Below, piece by piece: positions 19,705-29,406 of a stretch of 64,000 nucleotides of DNA. The translations under genes were made by a program, and so were the position numbers. Source of the stretch: Pseudooceanicola nanhaiensis (GTDB taxonomy: Bacteria; Pseudomonadota; Alphaproteobacteria; Rhodobacterales; Rhodobacteraceae). Location of the stretch: assembly GCF_020171315.1 (NCBI RefSeq), contig NZ_JAIUZP010000011.1, positions 97,050 through 161,049 of the forward strand, in the 5' to 3' direction. Each line of letters opens with the position of its first letter. Position 1 is the first letter of the stretch. The notes beneath the pieces are model-generated. The model was not told the origin of the DNA and searched no databases. It saw only the letters and a program-made list of their open reading frames with translations.

Positions 19705-21294
19705 ATGCTCACCAAAAGTTTCTGCAGCAACCTGCTGAAGCCGACGATGCTGGCGCTTGCGCTTGGCACCGTGTCCGGCGCCGCCGTTCAGGCACAGACC
19801 ATCACCGCCGTGATGCACGCGCCGCTGCGCGCCGTGGACCCGGTCATCAGCACCGCCTACATCCTGCGTAACTTCGGTTACATGATCTATGACACGCCGC
19901 TGGCCCTCGACAGCGCCGGCACCCCGCAGCCGCAGATGGCCAGCTGGGAAGTCTCCGAGGATGGCAAGACCTACACCTTCACCCTGCGCGACGGCCTGAC
20001 CTTCCACGATGGCGCCCCCGTCACCGCGGCAGACGTCGTCGCCTCGGTCACCCGCTGGAGCAAGGTCGACAAGACCGGCCAGGTGATGGCCTCGCTGATG
20101 ACCGAAATGGTCGCTGTCGACGACAAGACCTGGACCATGACCTTCGGCGAGCCCACCGGCATCGCGCTGATCGCCCTGTCCAAGCCCTCGGGCCTCGCCC
20201 CCTTCATCATGCCCGCCTCGGTCGCAGCCACCCCCGTGAGCGAGCCGATCACCTCGACCATCGGCTCCGGCCCCTTCAAGTTCGTCGAAGCGGACTACCG
20301 TCCCGGCGTCTCGGCCACCTTCGCCAAGTTCGAGGAATACGTGCCCCGTGAAGAGCCCTCCGACGGCATGGCCGGCGGCAAGGTCGTGAAGGTCGACGAA
20401 GTGGTCTGGACCACGATGCCCGACCCGATGACCTCGCTCAACGCGCTGATGTCCGGCGAGATCGACTTCCTCGAACAGACCCCGCATGACCTGCTGCCGG
20501 TGATCGAGGGCAACCCCGACATCAGCACCCGTCAGGTGAAGAAGCAGGGTTCGCAGAACCTCGTGCGGATGAACCACACCCTGCCGCCCTTCGACAATCC
20601 GAAGTACCGCGAAGCCGTGCTGCTCGCGCTTGGCCAGCAGCCCATGCTGGACGCGCAGGTCGGTGCCGGGTCGGAATACTCGCAGGCCTGTGCAGCGGTC
20701 TTCGGCTGCGGCTCGATCTACAACTACGACTACCGCGCGGATGACATCATGTATGCGCATCCCGACAAGGCCAAGGCGATCCTCGACGAAGTGGGCTATG
20801 ACGGCACCCCGATCCTGCTGATGCACGCCACCGACCTCGCCACGCTGAACCCGCAGGGTCCGGTTATCGCGGCACAACTGCGTGACGCTGGCTTCACGGT
20901 CGACATGGTCTCGATGGACTGGGCCTCGGTCGTTGCCCGCCGCGCCTCCAAGGCAACGCTGGCCGATGGCGGCTGGAACATGTTCTCCACCACCAACGTT
21001 CTGCCCGACGTGGCCAACCCGATCGGCTTCATCGGCGTCGCGGCTGGCGGCGATTCGGCATGGTTCGGCTGGCCCAACGTCCCCGAGATCGAAGAACTCC
21101 GCATGGCGGTCGCACAGACCGCCGACGTGGATCAGCAGATCGAATACGCCAAGAAGATCGACGAACTGGTCATCGACAACGGCGTCATGGTCCCGATGGG
21201 CGAACTCTTCAACGTGAACGCCTATTCGTCCAAGCTGACCGGTCTCGTCGAAGCCGAGGCGCCGGTGTTCTGGAACGTCGAAAAGGCCGAGTGA
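19705..21294 (+). CDS. Periplasmic solute-binding protein of a peptide-type ABC importer
   Basis: A 529-residue family 5 extracellular solute-binding protein (DppA/OppA type). The signal peptide spans about residues 1-30 and ends in GAAVQA before QTITAV. Typical family stretches follow (YDTPLALDSAGTPQPQMASWEVSEDGKTYTFTLRDGLTFHDGAPVTAADV, shown here only as landmark; the DGLTFHDG core is diagnostic). AGGGAGA precedes the ATG. Genes for two permeases and a double ATPase follow directly, so the importer is complete. Ligands of this family include peptides, opines and other bulky amides. Confidence 0.9.
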   Translation: MLTKSFCSNLLKPTMLALALGTVSGAAVQAQTITAVMHAPLRAVDPVISTAYILRNFGYMIYDTPLALDSAGTPQPQMASWEVSEDGKTYTFTLRDGLTFHDGAPVTAADVVASVTRWSKVDKTGQVMASLMTEMVAVDDKTWTMTFGEPTGIALIALSKPSGLAPFIMPASVAATPVSEPITSTIGSGPFKFVEADYRPGVSATFAKFEEYVPREEPSDGMAGGKVVKVDEVVWTTMPDPMTSLNALMSGEIDFLEQTPHDLLPVIEGNPDISTRQVKKQGSQNLVRMNHTLPPFDNPKYREAVLLALGQQPMLDAQVGAGSEYSQACAAVFGCGSIYNYDYRADDIMYAHPDKAKAILDEVGYDGTPILLMHATDLATLNPQGPVIAAQLRDAGFTVDMVSMDWASVVARRASKATLADGGWNMFSTTNVLPDVANPIGFIGVAAGGDSAWFGWPNVPEIEELRMAVAQTADVDQQIEYAKKIDELVIDNGVMVPMGELFNVNAYSSKLTGLVEAEAPVFWNVEKAE

Positions 21295-21300
21295 TCAAGT

Positions 21301-22242
21301 ATGCTGAGCTTCGTTGTCAAACGGGTCCTCTCGGCCGTGCCGGTGCTGTTCATGGTGGCGGTCATCGTCTTCATGGTGCTGCGCCTGTCGCCCGGTGACC
21401 CGGCGGTCATGATCGCCGGCCCCAACGCAACCTCCGAACAGCTTGCCGATCTGCGCGAGAGCATGGGGCTGAACCGGCCGCTGCTCGAACAGCTGCTGAT
21501 CTGGCTGGGCGACATCGGCCGGGGTGACTTCGGCACCTCGCTCGTGTCCGGCAAGCCGGTGACAGAGCTTGTCATGGACCGGCTGTGGCCGACTCTGGCG
21601 CTCAGCACCTCCACGATCATCCTGGCGGTGGCCGTCGCGCTGCCGCTGGGGGTCATCGCGGCCTGGCAGCAGGGCAAGTGGCTGGACCGGCTGGTCATGG
21701 CCGGGTCGGTTGTCGGCTTCTCGGTGCCGGTGTTCATCATCGGCTACGTCATGATCCTGATCTTCGCGCGCAAGCTGGGTTGGTTCCCCGTGCAGGGCTA
21801 CAAGCCCCTGTCCGCGGGATTCGGAGAATTCGCCTCGCGGCTGGTTCTTCCGTCCATCGCGCTGAGCTTCCCCTATATCGCCCTGATCGCCCGCATCGTG
21901 CGGACCAACGTGATCGAGGTGATGGGCGAGGATTACATCCGCACCGCCCGGGCCAAGGGCCAGACGGAACGCGGGGTGATGACCGAACACGCGCTGCGCA
22001 ATGCGGCCGTGCCGATCGTCACGATCATCGGTGTTTCCATCGCCATGCTGATTTCCGGCGTGGTGGTGACCGAGTCGGTGTTCAACATCCCCGGCCTCGG
22101 CCGTCTCGTCCTCGAGGCGGTGCTGGCCCGGGATTACACCGTCATCCAGGCCGTGATCCTGCTCTTCTCGACGATCTACGTCTTCATCAACCTCTCGGTC
22201 GACCTGCTCTACGGGCTGTTCGATCCGCGGATCCGCTACTGA
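21301..22242 (+). CDS. ABC transporter permease, DppB type
   Basis: A 313-residue inner-membrane permease with six predicted helices. The coupling-loop signature is present near the middle (VMGEDYIRTARAKG...ERGVMTEHALRNAAVPIVT). The gene begins 6 bases after the binding-protein stop, so it is cotranscribed. It forms the heterodimeric pore with the next permease. Confidence 0.92.
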   Translation: MLSFVVKRVLSAVPVLFMVAVIVFMVLRLSPGDPAVMIAGPNATSEQLADLRESMGLNRPLLEQLLIWLGDIGRGDFGTSLVSGKPVTELVMDRLWPTLALSTSTIILAVAVALPLGVIAAWQQGKWLDRLVMAGSVVGFSVPVFIIGYVMILIFARKLGWFPVQGYKPLSAGFGEFASRLVLPSIALSFPYIALIARIVRTNVIEVMGEDYIRTARAKGQTERGVMTEHALRNAAVPIVTIIGVSIAMLISGVVVTESVFNIPGLGRLVLEAVLARDYTVIQAVILLFSTIYVFINLSVDLLYGLFDPRIRY

Positions 22243-22335
22243 TCTGGCGGCTTGCCGGCCCCCTGCCCCGGGGGCCGGTCCAACGGGGACACGAACACGC
22301 GGCCCATCAAGAGCCGCAAGCAACGGACGTACACC

Positions 22336-23253
22336 ATGACCACTGACAGCGGAAACACGATGAAAGCCGAGGAGACACTCGCCCTTCCGGACATGGAAGA
22401 GGCGCAGAATGCCTCCGGCCTCGGACAGCTGATCCGCGGCATTCTCTCCACCTGGCCGGCCCGCATCTCGGCCGTGGTCCTGCTGCTGATCATCCTCATG
22501 GCGGTCTTCGCCCCCTACCTCGGCACGGTGGACCCGGTGCGGCTTGACCCGTCGCAGCGTCTTCAGGGCTCCACCGCCGCCCATTGGCTGGGCACCGACA
22601 GCTTCGGCCGCGATCTCTATTCCCGCGTCGTCTATGGCGCGCGCATCTCCCTCGCCGTGGGGGCCGGCACCGTGATCGTCGCCCTGCTGGCGGGCGTCTT
22701 CTTCGGCGTGCTGACGGGCTACTTCCGCTGGGCCGACATCGTCGTCATGCGCTTCATGGACGGCCTGATGGCAATCCCCGGCATCCTGCTGGCCATCGCC
22801 CTCGTCGCCATTTCCGGTGCCACGCTGACCACCGTGCTGATCGCCATCTCGATCCCCGAGGTGCCCCGCGTCGCCCGCATGGTCCGCTCGGTTATCATGG
22901 GCGTGCGCAACGAACCCTACGTCGAGGCGGCCTCGGTCCTCGGCACCTCCACGATCAAGATGATCACCCGCCACATGCTGCCCAACACGATCGCGCCGCT
23001 GATCGTGCAAGGCACCTATATCTTCGCCTCGGCGATCATGACGGAATCGATCCTGTCCTTCCTCGGCGCGGGCGTTCCGCCCGAAACGCCCAGCTGGGGC
23101 AACATGATGGCCGATGGCCGTCTCTACTTCCTCGTGAAGCCCGAACTCATCCTCTACCCCGGCGTCATGGTCTCGCTCACCGTTCTGAGCGTGAACATGC
23201 TGGGCGATGTTCTGCGCGACCGTCTCGACCCGCGCATGGCCAAACGTATCTGA
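22336..23253 (+). CDS. ABC transporter permease, DppC type
   Basis: A 305-residue permease. The N-terminal hydrophobic segment (ISAVVLLLIILMAVFAPYLG), the LGTDSFGRDLYSRVVYGARISL motif region and the coupling loop EPYVEAASVLGTS are typical of DppC/OppC. The start at 22336 (MTTDSGN) is preferred; MKAEET at 22360 is an alternative. It is followed 20 bases later by the ATPase gene. Confidence 0.9.
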   Translation: MTTDSGNTMKAEETLALPDMEEAQNASGLGQLIRGILSTWPARISAVVLLLIILMAVFAPYLGTVDPVRLDPSQRLQGSTAAHWLGTDSFGRDLYSRVVYGARISLAVGAGTVIVALLAGVFFGVLTGYFRWADIVVMRFMDGLMAIPGILLAIALVAISGATLTTVLIAISIPEVPRVARMVRSVIMGVRNEPYVEAASVLGTSTIKMITRHMLPNTIAPLIVQGTYIFASAIMTESILSFLGAGVPPETPSWGNMMADGRLYFLVKPELILYPGVMVSLTVLSVNMLGDVLRDRLDPRMAKRI

Positions 23254-23273
23254 CCGAGAAGAGGATCATCATT

Positions 23274-24917
23274 ATGACGACCACCCCCGACAGCCAAGTC
23301 GTCCTCTCGGTCGAGGACGTGACGGTAGACACCCGCCCCAAGGGCAAGAAACCCATCGTGCGCAACATCTCCTTCGACGTGAAGGAAGGCGAAACGGTCT
23401 GCATCGTGGGCGAATCCGGCTCCGGCAAATCGGTGACCTCGATGGCGGTGATGGGCCTGCTGCCCAAGGACGCCCTTCAGGTCACCGGCGGCCGGATCAT
23501 GCTGGATGGCGAAGACATCCTGAAGGTCACCCCCGCCCGGATGCGCGAGCTGCGCGCGGCCTCCGTCGCCATGGTCTTCCAGGAACCGATGACGGCGCTG
23601 AACCCGGTGAAGACCGTGGGCGACCAGATCGACGAGGTGCTGCGCCTGCACACCAAGGACAGCCCCGCCGAGCGCAAGAAGAAGGTCCTCTCCATGCTCG
23701 ACCGGGTGCACCTGCCCGATATCGAGCGGGTCTACAAATCCTTCCCGCACGAGCTGTCCGGCGGGCAGCGGCAGCGGATCGTGATCGCCATGGCGCTGAT
23801 CCTGCGCCCGCGCCTGCTGCTGGCGGATGAACCGACCACCGCGCTGGACGTGACGACGCAGAAGCAGATCCTCTACCTCATCAAGGAATTGCAGGAGCAG
23901 GAGAAGACCGCCGTCGTCTTCGTGACCCACGACTTCGGCGTCGTGTCCGAGATCGCCGACCGCATCGTGGTGATGAACCGCGGCGATCTGGTGGAGACCG
24001 GCACGCGGGACGAGATCCTGACCGCGCCCAAGAAGGACTACACCCGGATGCTGGTCTCCTCGGTGCCCAGCCTGATCCCCCGCCGGGAGCCGATCGCGGC
24101 CCAGCCGAAGGTGCTGGACGTGATCTCGCTGCAAAAGCGCTACGGCAAGAAGGGCCTGCTCTCCGACAACACCGTGCTGGCGGCGCAGGACATCAACTTC
24201 ACCGTCCACAAGGGCGAGATCACCGGCATCATCGGCGAAAGCGGCTCAGGCAAGTCGACGGTGGCGCGCTGCGTCATGCGGCTGACCGATCCGACTGAGG
24301 GCTCGGTCGTCGTCAACGGGCGCGACATCGTGCCGATGAACAACCTGCGCGACGTGCGCAAGCAGGTGCAGTACATCTTCCAGGACCCCTACCGTTCGCT
24401 CAACCCGCGCCGCACCATCGGCCAGTCCCTGATGGAGGGGCTGATCAACTACGGCATGGACGAGGCCGAGGCGAAGAAGCGCGTCGGCGAGACGCTGGAG
24501 CTGGTGAACATGCCCGCCTCGGTCATGAACCGCTATCCGCACCAGTTCTCGGGCGGGCAGCGCCAGCGGGTCGCCATCGCCCGCGCCGTGGTGATGGAGC
24601 CTGACCTGCTGATCGCGGACGAGGCCGTCTCGGCACTGGACGTGACGGTGCAGGCGCAGGTGCTGAAGCTGCTGGAAGACATCCGCGACAACACCGGGGT
24701 GTCGATCCTCTTCATCACCCACGACCTGCGCGTGGCGGCCCAGATCTGCAACACGGTGGTCGTGATGCAGAAGGGCAAGATCGTGGAACACGGCGCGGCA
24801 CGCGATATCCTCGCCAACCCGCAGCACGCCTACACCCGGGCCCTGATCGACGCGGCCCCGGCCCCGGACTGGGATTTCCAGAACTTCCGGCCCGCCGCAG
24901 CCGCCGTCGCGGTCTGA
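23274..24917 (+). CDS. Fused double ATPase of the peptide-type ABC importer (DppD-DppF)
   Basis: A 547-residue protein with two complete ATP-binding cassettes in one chain. The first has Walker A GESGSGKS near residue 47 and [15 protein letters not shown]; the second has Walker A GESGSGKS near residue 320 and [14 protein letters not shown]. Separate DppD and DppF proteins are the usual form; fused forms occur in alphaproteobacterial importers. The start is ATG 23274 after AAGAGGA. It powers the importer formed by the three genes before it. Confidence 0.92.
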   Translation: MTTTPDSQVVLSVEDVTVDTRPKGKKPIVRNISFDVKEGETVCIVGESGSGKSVTSMAVMGLLPKDALQVTGGRIMLDGEDILKVTPARMRELRAASVAMVFQEPMTALNPVKTVGDQIDEVLRLHTKDSPAERKKKVLSMLDRVHLPDIERVYKSFPHELSGGQRQRIVIAMALILRPRLLLADEPTTALDVTTQKQILYLIKELQEQEKTAVVFVTHDFGVVSEIADRIVVMNRGDLVETGTRDEILTAPKKDYTRMLVSSVPSLIPRREPIAAQPKVLDVISLQKRYGKKGLLSDNTVLAAQDINFTVHKGEITGIIGESGSGKSTVARCVMRLTDPTEGSVVVNGRDIVPMNNLRDVRKQVQYIFQDPYRSLNPRRTIGQSLMEGLINYGMDEAEAKKRVGETLELVNMPASVMNRYPHQFSGGQRQRVAIARAVVMEPDLLIADEAVSALDVTVQAQVLKLLEDIRDNTGVSILFITHDLRVAAQICNTVVVMQKGKIVEHGAARDILANPQHAYTRALIDAAPAPDWDFQNFRPAAAAVAV

Positions 24918-24954
24918 CCCCGGACCGCAGAGCAGAACGAAGAAAGGACAGGCA

Positions 24955-26490
24955 ATGCGCATCCTGCTTGCCGGTTTCAACCACGAGACCAACACCTTTG
25001 CCGACAGCCGCGCCGATGACGCGGCCTTTGCCCACGGCGGCGGCTTCCCGGGCTTCTGCACCGGCGCGGAGGTCCGCGCGGCGCTGAACCCCGAGGTGAA
25101 CCTCGCCGGTGCGGGCTTCCTGCTGGCGGCCGAGGCGGCGGGCGACGAAGTGGAAACCCTGCTCTGGACCGCCGCGGTGCCCTCGGGCTACGTGGTGAAG
25201 GAGACCTATGACCGGATCGCGGGCGAGATCATCGCCCGGATCGCCGCCGCCCTGCCCGCCGATGCGGTCTACCTCGACCTGCATGGCGCCATGGTGGCCG
25301 AACATGCCGAGGACGGCGAGGGCGAACTTCTGGAGCGCATCCGCGCCGTCACCGGCCCCGACCTGCCGATCATCGTCAGCCTCGACCTGCATGCCAATGT
25401 CTCGCAGCGGATGATGGACCTGTCGGATGCAATGGTGGCCTTCCGCACCTATCCGCACGTGGACATGGCCGAAACCGGCCGCAAGGCCCATGCGCTGCTC
25501 ACCCGCCGCATGGCCCATGGCAAGCCTTTCGCCAAGGCCATGGCCCGCATCCCCTATATGAAGCCGATCTGCTGGCAATCGACCGAAGACGCGCCCGCCC
25601 GCGACCTCTATGCCCTCGTCGGCACGCTGGAGGCCGAGACCGGCGCGCCCTCCGTCTCCTACTGCATGGGCTTCCCGGCGGCGGACATCCCCATGTGCGG
25701 CCCCGTGGTCTGGGCCTATGGCGAAACGCCCGAACAGGCCGCTGCCGCCTGCGATCCGCTGAACGCCGCCGTCGTCGCGGCCGAGATGGATTTCGAAGGG
25801 CCGCTCTACACCCCCGACGCGGCGGTAGAGAAAGCGCTGGAGCTGAATACCGCAGGCGTGAAACCTGTGGTCATCGCGGATGCGCAGGACAACCCCGGTG
25901 CAGGCGGCTCTTCCGACACGATGGGGCTGATCAAGGCGCTGGTGGCCCATGACGTGCAGGGCGCAAGCGCGGGCCTCGTCTATGACCCCGAGGCCGCCAA
26001 GGCCGCCCATGCGGCCGGTGTCGGCGGGCAGGTCACCCTCGCGCTCGGCGGGCGCTCGCCTGCCAAGGGCGACAGCCCCTTCGAGGCGACCTTCACGGTC
26101 GAGGCGCTCTCCGACGGCGTGTTCCAGACCAAGGGCCCCTTCTACGGCGGGCGGACCATGGGGCTTGGCCTCTCGGCCTGCCTGCGCATCGGCGGGGTAC
26201 GCATCGCCGTTGCCTCGGCCAAGGCACAGCTCGCCGATCAGGAGATGCTGCGCTACCTCGGGATCGAACCCACGACCGAGAACATCATCGTCGCCAAGAG
26301 CGCGATCCACTTCCGCGCCGATTTCCGCCCCATCGCCGGTGAGATCATCACCGCCGTCGCCCCGGGCGAGATGATGATGCGCTCGACCGACTGGACCTGG
26401 CACAACCTGCCCGACGACCTGCGCATGATGCCCGGCGGCCCCACCTTCGCCGAAACGAAGACGCCAGCCAAAACGGCCGCCGACGCCTGA
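24955..26490 (+). CDS. M81-family metallopeptidase (MlrC-like)
   Basis: A 511-residue protein of the M81 family, named after microcystinase MlrC, which cleaves the final peptide products in microcystin breakdown. Zinc-binding signatures are visible as NHETNTF at the N terminus, LDLHGAMV and LDLHANVS, with the glycine-rich DNPGAGGSSDTMG later. Members occur in many clusters with peptide importers and amidases, where their substrates are unknown. It lies 37 bases after the ATPase gene, with AAAGGACAGGCA before ATG. Here it probably cleaves the imported compound. Confidence 0.88.
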   Translation: MRILLAGFNHETNTFADSRADDAAFAHGGGFPGFCTGAEVRAALNPEVNLAGAGFLLAAEAAGDEVETLLWTAAVPSGYVVKETYDRIAGEIIARIAAALPADAVYLDLHGAMVAEHAEDGEGELLERIRAVTGPDLPIIVSLDLHANVSQRMMDLSDAMVAFRTYPHVDMAETGRKAHALLTRRMAHGKPFAKAMARIPYMKPICWQSTEDAPARDLYALVGTLEAETGAPSVSYCMGFPAADIPMCGPVVWAYGETPEQAAAACDPLNAAVVAAEMDFEGPLYTPDAAVEKALELNTAGVKPVVIADAQDNPGAGGSSDTMGLIKALVAHDVQGASAGLVYDPEAAKAAHAAGVGGQVTLALGGRSPAKGDSPFEATFTVEALSDGVFQTKGPFYGGRTMGLGLSACLRIGGVRIAVASAKAQLADQEMLRYLGIEPTTENIIVAKSAIHFRADFRPIAGEIITAVAPGEMMMRSTDWTWHNLPDDLRMMPGGPTFAETKTPAKTAADA

Positions 26491-26501
26491 AAGGACCCGC
26501 C

Positions 26502-26657
26502 ATGACAGACCTCTGGACGCTTTCCGCCAGCCTGCGCCCGAACGGGCCCCGGTCGCGGCAAGCTTCCGGGGCGCCTGCCGGGTCCCCCGCCCTCCGGTCT
26601 CAGATGCCTCCCCCTGCGCCGCACGGCGCGGGGCGCAGGCGTTTGTGCCTCCCCTGA
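26502..26657 (+). pseudogene. 51-codon ORF, possible amidase 5' remnant
   Basis: A short frame with a good ribosome-binding site (AAAGGA) begins MTDLWTLSASLR and then loses any protein character (Pro/Arg/Ser-rich). The first residues resemble amidase N termini such as LWSLPATRIAALVRAGE of the next gene, so this may be the vestige of a deleted amidase copy. A chance ORF is about as likely. Confidence 0.3.
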
Positions 26658-26684
26658 TCCCGAAAACACCAGAAAGACACCGCA

Positions 26685-28103
26685 ATGGCAGACACAGCAG
26701 ACCAGCCCCTCTGGAGCCTCCCCGCAACCCGTATCGCGGCGCTGGTCCGCGCCGGTGAGCTCAGCGCCGTCGAGGTGGCGCAATCCTCGCTCGCGCGGAT
26801 GGAGGCGGTAAACCCCGCCATCAACGCCGTGGTCGATTGCCGCCCCGAGGAGGTCCTCGCCGCCGCCGCCGCCGTGGATGCCGTCGTGGCCGGGGGTGGC
26901 GATCCGGGCCCGCTGGCCGGTGTGCCGGTGACGATCAAGGTCAACGTGGATCAGGCGGGCTATGCCACCACCAACGGCCTGAAGGCGCAGAAGGACCTGA
27001 TCGCCAAGTCCCACAACCCCGTTGTGGCCAACCTGCTGGGCGCGGGCGCCGTGGCCGTGGGCCGCACGAACACCCCCGCTTTCAGCTATCGCTGGTTCAC
27101 CAACAACCTCGTGCATGGGCACACCTACAACCCGCGCAACAAGGCGCTGACGCCCGGCGGCTCTTCCGGCGGGGCGGGCTCGGCCACGGCGGCGGGGATC
27201 GGCGCCATCGGCCATGGCACGGACATCGCCGGCTCGGTCCGCTATCCGGCCTATGCCTGCGGCATCCACGGGCTGCGCCCGACCATCGGGCGGCTGGCGG
27301 CCTACAATGGTTCGGGCCCGGACCGGGCCGTGGGGCCGCAGATCATGGCCGTCTCGGGCCCGCTCGCCCGCACCATCGGGGACCTCCGCCTCGGCTTCGA
27401 GGCGATGGCCAAGGCCGATCCGCTTGACCCGTGGTCGGTGCCCGTGCCGCTGGTCGGCCCCTCGGTTGCCAAACGCGCCGCGCTCTGCCTCTGCCCCGAT
27501 GGGATGGAGACCGCGCCGGAACTGCAAAAGGAACTGCTGGCCGCGGCCGACAAGCTGCGCGACGCAGGCTGGCAGGTGGACGAGTTGGACACGCTGCCCC
27601 CGATTGACGCGGCGGTGGCAGTCCAACTGACCCTCTGGATGGGCGACAACTATGCAGGCCAGGTCGCCGCAGCCCAGGCCGAGGGCGATCCCGGCGCCAT
27701 CGCGGCCCTTGGCGGGCAAAAGGAGTTCGCCGAGTCCCTCGGCGCAATGGACCTGTCGCAGGCGCTGATCGCCCGCATGGGCATCGCGCGGAAATGGGCG
27801 CTCTTCCTCGAAGAGTACCCCGTTGTCCTGCTGCCGCCCTCGGCCGAGTTGCCGTTTGCCGACAATCTTGACCTCAAAAGCCCCGAAGACTATCAGCGCG
27901 TCTGGACATCGCAGATGGCCATGGTGGGCCTGCCCGTTGCCGGGATGCCTGCCCTGACGCTCTGCACCGGGCTGATGGCGGACAATACGCCGCTCGGCAT
28001 CCAGATCGTCTCCGGGCGGTTCCGGGAGGACGTGGCCCTCGAAGCCGCCGAGGCGATCGAGGCACGCGGAACGCCTGTTACAATCGCGGAGCCCGCCCCC
28101 TGA
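26685..28103 (+). CDS. Amidase (amidase-signature family), second copy
   Basis: A 472-residue amidase with the full triad K85 (VPVTIKVNVD), S160 (TPGGSSGGAGSA) and S184 (GTDIAGSVRYPA). It is distantly related to the amidase at 12424 and not a recent duplicate: loops and C termini differ. It is the last enzyme gene of the block. The substrate is unknown; hydrolysis of an amide released by the peptidases is a reasonable guess. Confidence 0.87.
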   Translation: MADTADQPLWSLPATRIAALVRAGELSAVEVAQSSLARMEAVNPAINAVVDCRPEEVLAAAAAVDAVVAGGGDPGPLAGVPVTIKVNVDQAGYATTNGLKAQKDLIAKSHNPVVANLLGAGAVAVGRTNTPAFSYRWFTNNLVHGHTYNPRNKALTPGGSSGGAGSATAAGIGAIGHGTDIAGSVRYPAYACGIHGLRPTIGRLAAYNGSGPDRAVGPQIMAVSGPLARTIGDLRLGFEAMAKADPLDPWSVPVPLVGPSVAKRAALCLCPDGMETAPELQKELLAAADKLRDAGWQVDELDTLPPIDAAVAVQLTLWMGDNYAGQVAAAQAEGDPGAIAALGGQKEFAESLGAMDLSQALIARMGIARKWALFLEEYPVVLLPPSAELPFADNLDLKSPEDYQRVWTSQMAMVGLPVAGMPALTLCTGLMADNTPLGIQIVSGRFREDVALEAAEAIEARGTPVTIAEPAP

Positions 28104-28197
28104 GCGGGCCGAGCCAACACATGCGAGCCGGGCCGCAGCGCCCGGACAAACGCCAGCCGGGCCCCGCGGCCCGGCCAGCAGACAGAAGGGGGGAGAG

Positions 28198-28884
28198 ATG
28201 ACCATAAGCAAGCTGCGCCCGGTGACGCGCCAGTCGACCGAGGCCATCGTGACGGAGAACCTGCGCGACTACATCCTGTCGGGCGAAGTGGAGCCCGGCG
28301 GTCGCCTGACCGAGATCGCCCTGGCCGAACAACTGGGGGTCGCGCGGTCGACCCTGCGGATGGGCCTGCAACGCCTGGCGGTCGAGGGCATTGTCGTCCA
28401 GATCCCCTATACCGGCTGGCAGGTCGCTTCGCTGTCCCCGCAGGATGTCTGGGAGATCTGGACGCTGCGCGGCAGCCTCGAAAGCCTTGCCTCGCGCCTT
28501 GCCGCCGCCCGTACCGAGCCCGAGGTCCGCGCCCGTCTCGACAGCGCCATCGAGGGCCTGCTGAGCGCCTGCAAGAGCGGCGACCTGCGCGCCATGACCG
28601 ATGCCGATTTCGCGTTGCACCGCGCCATCGTCGAAAGCAGCGGCCATCAGCGTCTCGCCTCGCAGTACCGTGTCGTGGAACAGCAGGTGCGGCTCTTCAT
28701 TGCCACGTCGAACAAGCATGTCGCCGCCGGGCCCGATGACATCATCGCCCAGCACGAGCCCCTGATCGCCGCCCTGCGCGCGCAGGACCCCGAGGCCGCC
28801 GCCCGCGCTGCATGGGAACATGACGAGACCGAGGGCGCGCGCCTGACCCGCTGGCTGGAACAACAGACCGAAGCGGTGGACTGA
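28198..28884 (+). CDS. GntR-family regulator, FCD subfamily
   Basis: A 228-residue DNA-binding protein. The winged helix is at residues ~20-75 (TEIALAEQLGVARSTLRMGLQRLAVEGIV) and the all-helical FCD ligand-binding domain follows (VWEIWTLRGSLESLASRLAA, FHRA-like DADFALHRAIVESSGH). FCD regulators usually repress catabolic genes and respond to an acid or amino-acid-like intermediate. It is the obvious candidate for the TTGTCGACAA-like sites at 13989, 14120, 18021 and 19655. It starts 94 bases after the amidase. Confidence 0.88.
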   Translation: MTISKLRPVTRQSTEAIVTENLRDYILSGEVEPGGRLTEIALAEQLGVARSTLRMGLQRLAVEGIVVQIPYTGWQVASLSPQDVWEIWTLRGSLESLASRLAAARTEPEVRARLDSAIEGLLSACKSGDLRAMTDADFALHRAIVESSGHQRLASQYRVVEQQVRLFIATSNKHVAAGPDDIIAQHEPLIAALRAQDPEAAARAAWEHDETEGARLTRWLEQQTEAVD

Positions 28885-29049
28885 GCCCCCGAAAGGCCCG
28901 GCACGGTCGCTCTGATGCCCGCAGTTTCGGCGCGGGCCCTTCGGCCTGCCGCGCCCTTGCCCTCTCCTGCCCTGTCGCGGGTGCGCCGAAATTGACAGCC
29001 GCGCCCGGCCTGCGCACCCTATGCGGGTATTTCAGCAGGAGTGTTGGTT

Positions 29050-29400
29050 ATGACCCCTTTCGACATCTGGGCGCCCGTGCTGCGCGCGCCCTTTTCCGGT
29101 GACGTGACGCAGGCGATCTCGCCCCGGTTCCTGTCCGACGACATCGCGGGCGTGCCTGAGATCGAAGAGAAGATCGTGACCGAGGTTGCCAGCTACGGCG
29201 CGCAGCTTGGCAAGATCCTCGAGGCGCTGCAGACGCTGTCGCAGGCCACCGGCACCCCCCTGCCCGAAATCGACAGGCTTCAGGCGCAGGTCACGCAGGC
29301 CAAGGCCGAAAGCCGCGAGGCGATCCGCGCCGAGGCCGAACGGGCCCTGGCGCGGTTGCGTGCGGTGGATGAGGCCGCCTGGCACCGCCTGCGGGAATGA
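29050..29400 (+). CDS. Hypothetical protein with a predicted coiled coil
   Basis: A 116-residue acidic protein that I do not recognise as a named family. The C-terminal half is Ala/Glu/Arg/Gln-rich with heptad-like spacing (LQAQVTQAKAESREAIRAEAE). No signal peptide or membrane helix. GCAGGAG lies before the start; GTG at 29041 in the same frame is an alternative start. Confidence 0.6.
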   Translation: MTPFDIWAPVLRAPFSGDVTQAISPRFLSDDIAGVPEIEEKIVTEVASYGAQLGKILEALQTLSQATGTPLPEIDRLQAQVTQAKAESREAIRAEAERALARLRAVDEAAWHRLRE

Positions 29401-29406
29401 CGCGGG

